Shown here: piece by piece, positions 7,402 through 14,673 of the stretch
Numbering within the stretch: the first letter of the stretch is position 1
Layout: each line of letters begins with the position of its first letter
Source: Roseomonas sp.
Lineage (GTDB): Bacteria; Pseudomonadota; Alphaproteobacteria; Acetobacterales; Acetobacteraceae
NCBI GenBank assembly: GCA_020249775.1
Contig: JADCFA010000045.1
Span: 1 to 52,972, forward strand
Reading direction: 5' to 3'
DNA: 52,972 nt
Notes under the pieces: model-generated
The model's database searches: none
Told to the model about the DNA's origin: nothing
The model's input: the letters and a program-made list of their open reading frames with translations, nothing else
Program-made: the position numbers and the translations under genes

Positions 7402-9057
7402 ATGCGTGACCCAGCCCTTGAAGCCCTTCTCGCCCGGCGCGGCACCGTCAAGCAGATCGCCGCCGCCCTGGGCATTTCCACCGCCGCCGTTTCCCAATGG
7501 AAGCGTATCCCTGAGGAACGTGTCGCGGACATCGCCAAGGCACTGAACCTGCCGCCCGCAAGCCTGCGCCCTGATCTGGCGCCCGCCCCACCCCATTCTG
7601 AACCAAGCACAGGAGCGCCCCGCATGGTGGCCCGCCCCGTTCTGCGCCGCCGGCGCCGTACCAAAATCATCGCAACGCTGGGCCCCGCCAGCAGCAGCGC
7701 GGAGATGATCGAAAAGCTCCACCGCGCCGGGGCCGATATCTTCCGGCTCAATTTCTCCCATGGCAGCCATGAGGATCACGCCGCGCGCATCGCCACCATC
7801 CGCGCGGTGGAGGCCAAGGTGGGCCGCCCCATCGGTATCCTTGCCGATGTGCAGGGGCCGAAGCTTCGCGTCGGGCGCTTCCAGGCCGGACGGGTGCAGT
7901 TGCAATCAGGCCAGAGCTTCAAGCTTGATCTGAACCCGACGCCGGGCGATGCTAGGCGGGTCAATCTGCCGCATCCGGAAATCATCGCCGCGGCGCAAAT
8001 CGGCACCACGCTTTTGCTGGATGATGGCAAGCTTCGGCTGCGTGTCACCCACAAACGTCCCGATCATCTGGAAACCCAGGTGGTGGTGGGTGGCCCGCTT
8101 TCGGACCGCAAGGGCGTGAATGTGCCCGATGTGGCGCTGCCCATCCCGGCACTGACGGAAAAGGACCGCGCGGACCTTGCCTTCGTGCTTGATCAGGGCG
8201 TTGAATATATCGGCCTGTCCTTCGTGCAGCGCCCGGAAGATGTGGCGGAGGCCAAGGAAATCGCCGCCGGGCGCGCCTGGATCATGGTGAAGCTCGAAAA
8301 ACCACAGGCGCTTGAAAACCTCGATGCCATCATGGCTTTGACCGATTGCGTCATGGTCGCGCGCGGCGATTTGGGCGTGGAGCTGCCACCGGAAGAAGTG
8401 CCACTCGCGCAGAAGCGCATTGTGCGCACCGCGCGCGCGCTGGGCAAACCGGTTGTGGTGGCAACACAAATGCTGGAAAGCATGATCACCGCGCCCAGCC
8501 CGACGCGCGCCGAGGTATCCGATGTCGGCACCGCCGTATTCGATGGCGCGGATGCGGTGATGCTCTCGGCTGAGACCGCCGCCGGGCAATACCCCTATGA
8601 AGCCGTGAATATGATGGACCGCATTGTGGCGCGGGTTGAACAGGACCCGGATTGGCGCCGCCTGACCGATGCCGCGCGCCCGCCGCCCGAGCATTCCAGC
8701 GCCGGCGCCATCGCCACCGCCGCGCGCCAGGTGGCCGAGACGATCGAGGCCGAGGTGATCGCGACCTTCAGCTCCACCGGTTCAACCACGCTACGGGTGG
8801 CGCGGGAGCGGCCACATTGCCCGATCCTGGGGCTGACCACCAGCGCAGGTGTCGCGCGGCGCATGGCGCTGATCTGGGGCGTGCATTCGCTGGAGGTGCA
8901 TGAAATCCATTCCATGACAGAAATGGTGGCGCGCGCGACACGCGCCGCCCAGCATGAAGGCTTCGCCAAAAGCGGGGACGAGGTGGTGGTGACCGCGGGA
9001 GTGCCCTTCGGGACGCCGGGGACGACGAATGCGCTGCGTGTCGCCATTGTGAAGTGA
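7402..9057 (+). CDS. pyk: Pyruvate kinase with N-terminal helix-turn-helix domain
   Basis: 551 residues. Residues 15-58 read as a Cro/YdaS-like helix-turn-helix: TVKQIAAALGISTAAVSQWK followed by PEERVADIAKALNLPPASL. A Pro-rich linker (about 60-74) leads to a complete pyruvate kinase starting at M75: RRTKIIATLGPAS, DVQGPKLRVG, the catalytic IMVKLEKPQ (about 294) and ARGDLGVELP (320-329), and GADAVMLSAETAAGQYP. The enzyme makes pyruvate and ATP from PEP and ADP. No stop or shift separates the domains, and third positions are GC-rich throughout. The internal ATG (7624) has AGGAG (7611-7615) eight bases upstream, so a 477-residue enzyme without HTH may also be made. It follows glycerate kinase, so it may correspond to TtuE. 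Regulation by binding O1/O2 is inferred. Confidence 0.9.
   Translation: MRDPALEALLARRGTVKQIAAALGISTAAVSQWKRIPEERVADIAKALNLPPASLRPDLAPAPPHSEPSTGAPRMVARPVLRRRRRTKIIATLGPASSSAEMIEKLHRAGADIFRLNFSHGSHEDHAARIATIRAVEAKVGRPIGILADVQGPKLRVGRFQAGRVQLQSGQSFKLDLNPTPGDARRVNLPHPEIIAAAQIGTTLLLDDGKLRLRVTHKRPDHLETQVVVGGPLSDRKGVNVPDVALPIPALTEKDRADLAFVLDQGVEYIGLSFVQRPEDVAEAKEIAAGRAWIMVKLEKPQALENLDAIMALTDCVMVARGDLGVELPPEEVPLAQKRIVRTARALGKPVVVATQMLESMITAPSPTRAEVSDVGTAVFDGADAVMLSAETAAGQYPYEAVNMMDRIVARVEQDPDWRRLTDAARPPPEHSSAGAIATAARQVAETIEAEVIATFSSTGSTTLRVARERPHCPILGLTTSAGVARRMALIWGVHSLEVHEIHSMTEMVARATRAAQHEGFAKSGDEVVVTAGVPFGTPGTTNALRVAIVK
7611..7626 (+). promoter_or_regulatory. Internal ribosome binding site and ATG within pyk
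   Basis: AGGAG at 7611-7615, an 8-base spacer and ATG at 7624-7626 lie in frame with the long reading frame. This is a better initiation site than the first ATG at 7402, which has none. The protein made here would start M-V-A-R-P and have the normal pyruvate kinase length. Confidence 0.55.
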
Positions 9058-9288
9058 AAGAGGGCGGGAGGGCTCTGCCATCCCGTAGCCAGCCGCCAAA
9101 AGCCGACCAAACTCAAGAAATTGCTCCAGATCATGCTTGCCTTGCGCGTAAAATGATCAATTTTGCGCGTCACGGCGCCGGGGGAAGACATTTCTCTCAT
9201 ATTGCTCCCTTGTAATCTTCTCCAGTCCGCGCAATTTGGCCCTGCTGGTCGCCCTTTTGGTCGGCCCTGGGAAATAAGGGAGACACGA
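9058..9288 (+). other. Intergenic region before aapJ
   Basis: This 231-bp stretch has no supported gene. It should contain the promoter of the amino-acid transporter operon. TTGCCT followed by TAAAAT is near 9136-9156, but the spacing is short. No clear terminator is seen after pyk. Confidence 0.4.
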
Positions 9289-10320
9289 ATGAAACTAAAA
9301 TTACTCGCCGCCGCCGCGGTGGCCTTCATGACCTTTGGCGTGGGTGAGGCCCTTGCCGGGCGCGACCTGGACCAGATTCGCCAGCGCGGGACGCTCCGCT
9401 GCGGGGTGCAGGGTCCGTCCAACCCGGGCTTCGGGGTGCCCGATAGCCAAGGCCGCTGGGGTGGCTTCAATGTTGAAGTGTGCCGTGCCATCGCCATCAC
9501 CATCTTCAATGACCCGAGCAAGGTGGAATTCGTCCCGGTCACCACGCAAAGCCGCTTCCCCGCGCTTTCCGCCGGTGAAGTGGATGTGCTGTCCAACAAC
9601 ACCACCTGGACGCTGACGCGCGATTCCAATGTGAACCGCTTCAATTTCCCGGCCATCACCTTCTATGACGGTCAGGCCATTATGGTGCCGCGCCGCCTGA
9701 ACGTGACCAGCGCGCGTCAATTGAACGGCGCCACGGTTTGCGTGCAGCCGGGCACCACCACGGAACTCAATATCTCCGATTTCTTCCGCGCCAATAATCT
9801 GCGCTTCACCCCGGTTGTGATCGCAGATCTGGATGAAATCCGCCGCGCCTATGACAGCGGCCGCTGCGATGTCTTCACCAATGACTTCGCCGCCCTTGCC
9901 GCGCAGCGCACCCTGCTGACCCGCCCGGCGGATCACGTGATCCTGCCCGAGCGCCTGTCCAAGGAACCGTTGGCCGTGACCATCCGTCAGGGTGATGAGG
10001 AACTGACGAATATCGTCGCCTGGACCACCTTCGCCCTGATTGACGCCGAAGAGCTGGGCATCACCCAGGCCAATGTGGAACAGATTGCAGGCAGCGCGAC
10101 CAATCCGGTAATCCGCCGTTTGCTGGGCGTTGAAGGCAATATGGGTGAAAGCATCGGCGCTGCGCGTCCTGATTATGTGCGCACCATCATCCGCACCTTT
10201 GGCAATTATGGCGAAATCTTTGAGCGCCATCTCGGCACCAATACCCCGCTTGGGCTGGAGCGTGGGATGAACAATATCTGGACCCGTGGCGGCCTGCTTT
10301 ATGCGCCGCCGGCGCGCTGA
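9289..10320 (+). CDS. aapJ: Amino-acid ABC transporter, periplasmic binding protein (AapJ-like)
   Basis: 343 residues. A signal peptide (KLKLLAAAAVAFMTFGVGEALA) leads into LDQIRQRGTLRCGVQG, the usual start of AapJ-type general L-amino-acid binding proteins. Later come GRWGGFNVEVCRAIA, VDVLSNNTTWTLTRD and GRCDVFTNDFAAL, all family features. The ATG at 9289 with GGGAG upstream gives a proper signal peptide; an upstream in-frame start would add a non-signal tail. It is the first gene of aapJQM. In Rhizobium the Aap system carries many L-amino acids and also affects their efflux. Confidence 0.9.
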   Translation: MKLKLLAAAAVAFMTFGVGEALAGRDLDQIRQRGTLRCGVQGPSNPGFGVPDSQGRWGGFNVEVCRAIAITIFNDPSKVEFVPVTTQSRFPALSAGEVDVLSNNTTWTLTRDSNVNRFNFPAITFYDGQAIMVPRRLNVTSARQLNGATVCVQPGTTTELNISDFFRANNLRFTPVVIADLDEIRRAYDSGRCDVFTNDFAALAAQRTLLTRPADHVILPERLSKEPLAVTIRQGDEELTNIVAWTTFALIDAEELGITQANVEQIAGSATNPVIRRLLGVEGNMGESIGAARPDYVRTIIRTFGNYGEIFERHLGTNTPLGLERGMNNIWTRGGLLYAPPAR

Positions 10321-10380
10321 TCCTTCAGCGATGATTGGTGTCGTGTGCCATGGCGGCGCGCGGCATCATGCGAAAGCAAA

Positions 10381-10398
10381 GGGCGCTTCTTGGCGCCC
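10381..10398 (+). terminator. Hairpin between binding-protein and permease genes
   Basis: GGGCGC (10381-10386) pairs with GCGCCC (10393-10398) across a 6-base loop, extended by AAA upstream and CTT downstream. A pyrimidine-rich stretch ending in TTTT follows. Such hairpins commonly stop or protect transcripts after a binding-protein gene, so that it is made in excess over the permease. Confidence 0.5.
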
Positions 10399-10437
10399 CT
10401 TGCTGCTTTTGAATGTTGGTGCCGACGGGGCCACTGC

Positions 10438-11625
10438 ATGAATTCGTCCAACGCTACCGTTGCGATACCGCCTTCGCGCGGGATCATTCCCTTGCCGGCT
10501 TCGCGCCGTGGCCTGATCATCCAGGCGGGGCTGCTTGCCGCGGTGGTGCTGTGTAGTTGGTGGCTTTGGTCCAATGCGCAGGCGAATATGGCCGCGCGCG
10601 GGCTGCAATTCGGCTTTGCCTTTCTTGATCGTTCGGCAGGCATCCCGATTGGCGAACATCTGATCCCCTATGCGCCGGCCGATACCTATCGCCGGGCGCT
10701 GACGGTTGGGCTTTTGAATACGCTGCGCGTCGCCATTGTTGGTATCGCGCTCTGCACGGTGTTCGGCATTCTGCTGGGCCTTGCCCGGCTTTCATCCAAC
10801 CCGCTGCTGCGCGGCCTGGTGGGCGGCTATATTGAGGTCATTCGTAACACACCGCTGGTGTTGCAATTGGTGTTCTGGCATGCGGTGTTGCTGCAACTTC
10901 CCTCCGTACGGCAGGCGCTCAATCCGCTGCCGGGGGTGTTCCTTTCGCAGCGCGGCATGAAGATACCGGGGCTGATGGCGGATACGGCATTGCTGGTCTT
11001 TCTGTTGGCTACGCTTATTGGCGCCATTGGTTGGTGGCTGCTGCTGCGCCGCGAACGCGCGCGCCAGATCGCGACCGGGGACCGGCGCGCGACGCTATTG
11101 CCTGGACTGCTGATGCTCTTCGGCTTTCCGGCCCTGGGGATGGCTTTCGGTTTCGTGCCGATTGTGGAATGGCCGGAACTTGCCGGCTTCAATTTCGAAG
11201 GCGGGCTTGCGCTATCGCCCGAATTCTTCGCCTTGTTGATTGGGCTTGTGGTCTATACCTCGGCCTTTATTGCTGAAATTGTGCGTTCGGGCATTCAGAG
11301 CGTCCATAAGGGGCAATGGGAAGCAGCGCGCGCTCTGGGCCTGCCGCCCGGGCGCATCATGCGCCTTGTGATCCTGCCGCAAGCGCTGCGCGTGATCATC
11401 CCGCCACTTACGTCGCAATATTTGAATCTGACCAAGAATTCCTCGCTCGCCATCGTGATCGGCTATCCGGATCTGGTGAGTGTTGCCAATACCTCTATCA
11501 ATCAGACCGGCCAGGCGATTGAGGTGATTTCCATTTTCATGGCGGTCTATCTGATCATCAGCCTGATCACCTCGGCGCTGATGAATTGGTACAACGCCAA
11601 AGTCGCCCTGTTGAAGGAGCGTTGA
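10438..11625 (+). CDS. aapQ: Amino-acid ABC transporter permease (AapQ-like)
   Basis: 395 residues, an inner-membrane permease with the long N-terminal and periplasmic insertions typical of AapQ. It has several membrane spans, an early NTLRVAIVGIALCTVFGILLG segment and the EAA loop GQWEAARALGLPPGRIMRLV, which contacts the ATPase. ATG at 10438 was chosen because an upstream in-frame start adds Cys/Arg-rich sequence without family similarity. It is four bases upstream of aapM and forms a heterodimer with it. Confidence 0.88.
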   Translation: MNSSNATVAIPPSRGIIPLPASRRGLIIQAGLLAAVVLCSWWLWSNAQANMAARGLQFGFAFLDRSAGIPIGEHLIPYAPADTYRRALTVGLLNTLRVAIVGIALCTVFGILLGLARLSSNPLLRGLVGGYIEVIRNTPLVLQLVFWHAVLLQLPSVRQALNPLPGVFLSQRGMKIPGLMADTALLVFLLATLIGAIGWWLLLRRERARQIATGDRRATLLPGLLMLFGFPALGMAFGFVPIVEWPELAGFNFEGGLALSPEFFALLIGLVVYTSAFIAEIVRSGIQSVHKGQWEAARALGLPPGRIMRLVILPQALRVIIPPLTSQYLNLTKNSSLAIVIGYPDLVSVANTSINQTGQAIEVISIFMAVYLIISLITSALMNWYNAKVALLKER

Positions 11626-11629
11626 TCCG

Positions 11630-12718
11630 ATGTCGGCCGCGATTTCCACCCAAGCCCCGCCGCGCGGGCCGAGCTTTGCCGAAAGGGTGCAGGCTTTCAT
11701 CAAGGCCTGCTTTGCCGGACCGCTCAATACGCTGATCACGCTGGCCTGCATCGCGGTGCTCTATTTCGCGGTGCCGCCCTTCTGGTCCTGGGCGGTGACC
11801 AATGCGACCTGGAATGGCAATGCGCAGGCCTGTCGCGCTGCCGGCGGCGCGTGCTGGGCTTTTGTGCGAGAGAAATTCTGGTTCTCCATTTTCGGCCTTT
11901 ATCCGTTTGAGGAGCGCTGGCGCCCCGCGACCATGATCGTGATCCTGGTTGCCATGGTGCTGCTTTCCACCATCCGGCGCTTCTGGGGGCGCTGGCTGCT
12001 GCTGGGTTGGGCCATTGCGGCGCCCGCCATGTGGGTGCTGATGCAGGGCGGGGTTTTCGGGTTGCCTTTCGTGCAGACACGCCAATGGGGTGGGCTCAGC
12101 ATCACCGGCATTATCGCGGTTTATGGCGTGGCGCTTGGCTATCCGCTGGCGATCCTGCTGGCACTTGGCCGGCGCAGCGAATTGAAGCTGGTGCGCTGGT
12201 TTTCCACCGCTATCATTGAATGTGTGCGCGGTGTGCCGCTGATTTCGCTGCTATTCATGGCCGCGATCATGCTGCCGCTATTCATGCCGCAAGGGATCAC
12301 GATTGATCGGCTGATGCGCGTGCTGGTGGCCTATACGCTGTTCACCGCGGCCTATATGGCGGAGGTTGTGCGCGGCGGGCTGCAAGCCATGCCGAGGGGA
12401 CAATATGAAGCAGCGGACGCCATCGGCCTCAGTTTCTGGCAAAAGATGCGCCTGATCATCCTGCCGCAGGCGCTGACCATCACCATTCCCTCTCAGGTCA
12501 ATACCTTCATTGGCCTTTTCAAGGATACCACCTTGGTCGTGGTCATTGGTGTGTTTGATTTCTTCACCACGCTACGCGCCGCGCTGGGTGATCCGAATTG
12601 GCTCGGCTTTCCAACCGAGGCCTATCTTTTCGCGGCCTTTGTCTATTTCGTGTTGTGCTTCACCATGAGCCGCTATTCGCAATCGCTGGAGAAATCCTTG
12701 CGGCCGGAGACGCGATAG
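11630..12718 (+). CDS. aapM: Amino-acid ABC transporter permease (AapM-like)
   Basis: 362 residues, partner of AapQ. It has an N-terminal span (LNTLITLACIAVLYFAVPPF), a central group of membrane segments, and the EAA loop GQYEAADAIGLSFWQKMRLI followed by LPQALTITIPSQVN. In related operons the ATPase gene aapP follows directly. Here the stop codon lies at the edge of a repeat, then a dead IS begins, and no ATPase of this family is found in the window. The TAG stop is supplied by the repeat's terminal TAGAGCA. Confidence 0.88.
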   Translation: MSAAISTQAPPRGPSFAERVQAFIKACFAGPLNTLITLACIAVLYFAVPPFWSWAVTNATWNGNAQACRAAGGACWAFVREKFWFSIFGLYPFEERWRPATMIVILVAMVLLSTIRRFWGRWLLLGWAIAAPAMWVLMQGGVFGLPFVQTRQWGGLSITGIIAVYGVALGYPLAILLALGRRSELKLVRWFSTAIIECVRGVPLISLLFMAAIMLPLFMPQGITIDRLMRVLVAYTLFTAAYMAEVVRGGLQAMPRGQYEAADAIGLSFWQKMRLIILPQALTITIPSQVNTFIGLFKDTTLVVVIGVFDFFTTLRAALGDPNWLGFPTEAYLFAAFVYFVLCFTMSRYSQSLEKSLRPETR

Positions 12719-12821
12719 AGCATGTTGCGTTCACGTGGGTTCACGCAACACGCTCTACGCCGTTGTTTTTCGAGCATCTTCACACGTTCAGATGATTCCA
12801 TCTGAACGCGATCTGCTCTAG
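12716..12821. repeat. Mosaic palindromic repeat bounded by TAGAGCA / TGCTCTA
   Basis: The ends TAGAGCA (12716-12722) and TGCTCTA (12814-12820) are inverted. Inside are two hairpins: a long stem of AGAGCATGTTGCGT with ACGCAACACGCTCT (13 of 14 pairs, about 12717-12756) and GTTCAGATG with CATCTGAAC (9-bp perfect stem, near 12788-12809). This resembles the intergenic mosaic elements of alphaproteobacteria. It ends in CTAG (12818-12821), where an IS1182-type element starts. Confidence 0.6.
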
Positions 12822-13200
12822 CGGCCTGTCTGAGGATTCGCTATCCGGTTATTTCTTTTCTGATTCACTTTTGCGATGGGCAAGACCTTCCGAGCCTGGG
12901 ATGTGGATCAGGCACGGCTTCTTCCATCTGTTGCATTTCGTGCGCGATACGGTGCGCGAGGCCCTGGACCTTTCGGCGATCACGGGCGTTTATAAGTCCG
13001 AACAGGGGCTGCCGCCCTATCTTCCGGGGAACCTGGTGGCGCGGCTGCTTTATGGCTGTAGCCGGGGCATCTCCGCATCGCGGCAATTGGCACGGGTCTG
13101 CGAGGATGGGTTTGACCTGATGGCGGTGACCGAGTTGAACAAGCCAGATTTTCGCAGCATCAGCACATTTCGGCGCCAGCATTTGGTGGCCTTGCGGGAT
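12822..13200 (+). pseudogene. IS1182-family transposase remnant 1
   Basis: The left end CGGCCTGTCTGAGGATTC (12822-12839) matches the left end of the remnant at 43.8 kb. ATG 12876 begins M-G-K-T-F-R-A-W-D-V-D-Q-A-R-L-L-P, the usual IS1182 start. A deletion of roughly two dozen bases then shifts the frame, and HFVRDTVREALDLSAITG, LPPYLPGNLVARLLYG, ASRQLARVCEDGFDLMAV and NKPDFRSISTFRRQHL follow. Similarity stops at about 13200, before the catalytic domain. No right end was found. It is non-functional. Confidence 0.8.
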
Positions 13201-13401
13201 CCATCAGTGCAGCTGAAGCCGCTGATGCGGCGGAAGTCGCCCAGCACGGCGCGAGAGAGTGTCCCGCGAACGAAAGTGACCGGGCAACGCACCAGTTCTG
13301 CGGTCCAGCATCGGCCAGGCGTGACCCGGCCGGTTGAGCAAAATCAGCATGCACATAACGCATCTAATTGCGCCGCGTGGCAGGCGCGCGCAAGCCGCGC
13401 T
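13201..13401. other. Unassigned sequence after IS remnant
   Basis: About 200 bases without a recognisable gene, repeat or hairpin. No IS1182-type right end is visible. Short open frames exist on the minus strand but have no family features. It may be scrambled IS or host sequence. Confidence 0.4.
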
Positions 13402-13737
13402 TCAGAAGCGGAAATTGAGCGAAACGCCAGGCCGCCCGTAATAGCCATACCGCGGATAGGGCGCTGGCACATAATAGGCCGGCGGGGGCGCATAATATAC
13501 GGGCGGCGGCGCGTAATAGACCGGCGGCGGCGGCGCGTAATAAACCGGCGGCGGAGCATAGCGGACCGGGGGTTGGATGATCACCACCTCGCCATGACCG
13601 CGCGGATAAGGATGAGGCCGCGGATAATACCCATAGCCATAACCATATTGCGAATGCGCGGTGGACGGCGCGCCCGAAAGCGCCAAACCGGCCAAACCAA
13701 ACGCCAGAACAGCAAAATGACGGAGCTTCAAGGTCAT
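13402..13737 (-). CDS. Secreted Tyr/Pro-rich repeat protein
   Basis: 111 residues. A signal peptide (LKLRHFAVLAFGLAGLALSG...) with a likely cut before the QYGYGYGYY stretch is followed by a low-complexity mature part: four or five units of the type YYAPPP (PPVYYAPPP and variants), then PRYGYYGRPGVSLNFRF. The C-terminal aromatic phenylalanine and 'VSLNF' resemble an outer-membrane strand end, but a single strand is not enough for a barrel. ATG at 13735-13737 has AAAGGAG nine bases upstream; a TTG six codons earlier is unlikely. Function unknown; similar proteins occur widely in alphaproteobacteria as uncharacterised envelope proteins. Confidence 0.7.
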   Translation of the reverse strand: MTLKLRHFAVLAFGLAGLALSGAPSTAHSQYGYGYGYYPRPHPYPRGHGEVVIIQPPVRYAPPPVYYAPPPPVYYAPPPVYYAPPPAYYVPAPYPRYGYYGRPGVSLNFRF

Positions 13738-13797
13738 GGCGACGACTCCTTTCAATGCTTAATCATGCTCCCAGCAAGCGGCAGAAAAAAGGCATTC

Positions 13798-14562
13798 TCA
13801 CAGGTCCAGCATCATCGGTTCCAGCGCATCGCCAAGCGCGATCTGCCCGCCTTCCAGCACCTCGGCATAAACCCCCAAATCCGCATGGCCGAAATACCGG
13901 CGCAGATCGCGCGGCGGGTCAGCATCGCGCGCGGCGGTTTCGGGGTTCACCTCGGTCGCCGCACAGCGCACGATGCGCTTCACTACCTTAAGCCGCACCT
14001 GACCGATCTGGATTTCCCGGCCGATCCAATCAAATTCCGCCCATGGCCTGCCGCCAGAGAAATAGAAATTCGCGCGAAAACGCAGCGGGTCCAACGCCAT
14101 GCCGGCCTCCGCTTCCAGCGCATGCAAGCTGGAAAGGCCAATAATGGAAACCACCTTTATCGCCACATCGGAAAAGCGATGCCCGGGCGCTTCGATGAAG
14201 CGGGGTTCGCCGCGCGCCTCAGCGCCCAGGAAATCGGTCAAATAGCGCGCAATGGCGGCCTTGCCTTCTTCCGTGCGGGTATCCCCCAGAAACGGGGCGG
14301 CGCCGGGGGCGCGGATGGCCAGGCTCCCGTCATGCGGGTCAAAGGCCGTATGCAGCAGGGCGAGCCGTTCATTGACCATCAGGCAGCCGAAATTGCGCTT
14401 GGAAAGCCAGCGCGGGGCCGCCACATCAAAAGGCGCATCGCCTTGTGCCAGGGCGAAGCGCCTATCATGCGCCAGCATCTCACCGGGTGTCAGCGCCACG
14501 GCTTCCAAAGCCTCGGCAGACAGGCCCTTTACCGGGTAGCGGTAGATCTTTTCGATACGCAT
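13798..14562 (-). CDS. MOSC domain protein
   Basis: 254 residues with an N-terminal MOSC beta-barrel domain (IYRYPVKGLSAEALEAVAL, then MLAHDRRFALAQ) and a C-terminal MOSC domain. The conserved cysteine of MOSC domains is in KRIVRCAATEVNPETA; the tail has LGVYAEVLEGGQIALGD. MOSC proteins transfer or handle sulfur and molybdenum cofactor, as in mARC-type enzymes and YcbX. This one lacks the C-terminal ferredoxin domain of YcbX, so it would need a separate electron donor if it is a reductase. It is divergent from clpB with a 111-bp gap. Confidence 0.85.
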   Translation of the reverse strand: MRIEKIYRYPVKGLSAEALEAVALTPGEMLAHDRRFALAQGDAPFDVAAPRWLSKRNFGCLMVNERLALLHTAFDPHDGSLAIRAPGAAPFLGDTRTEEGKAAIARYLTDFLGAEARGEPRFIEAPGHRFSDVAIKVVSIIGLSSLHALEAEAGMALDPLRFRANFYFSGGRPWAEFDWIGREIQIGQVRLKVVKRIVRCAATEVNPETAARDADPPRDLRRYFGHADLGVYAEVLEGGQIALGDALEPMMLDL

Positions 14563-14572
14563 CGGGTTCCCC

Positions 14573-14604
14573 CTTGAAGCAGATCAAGGACAGATACCAC
14601 ATAT
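14573..14604 (+). promoter_or_regulatory. Possible heat-shock (sigma-32) promoter of clpB
   Basis: CTTGAAG (14573-14579) matches the sigma-32 -35 motif, and CCACATAT (14597-14604) partly resembles the -10 motif CCCATnT. The 17-base spacing is longer than usual, so this is tentative. It lies about 70-100 bases before clpB, which is normally under this control. Confidence 0.25.
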
Positions 14605-14673
14605 CAAGTATTCTGGTGTCATTCGTTGCCCATTCGGGGGCGAGGGGCATCGTCCGCTCAGGAGAGGGACCAC

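Noticed and set aside
9225..9245. Possible sigma-54 promoter (TTGGC...GC) before aapJ
   Set aside because: The -12 half does not keep TTGC in register; probably chance.
13050..13363. Short minus-strand frames after the IS1182 remnant
   Set aside because: No family features or ribosome sites; likely chance frames in scrambled sequence.
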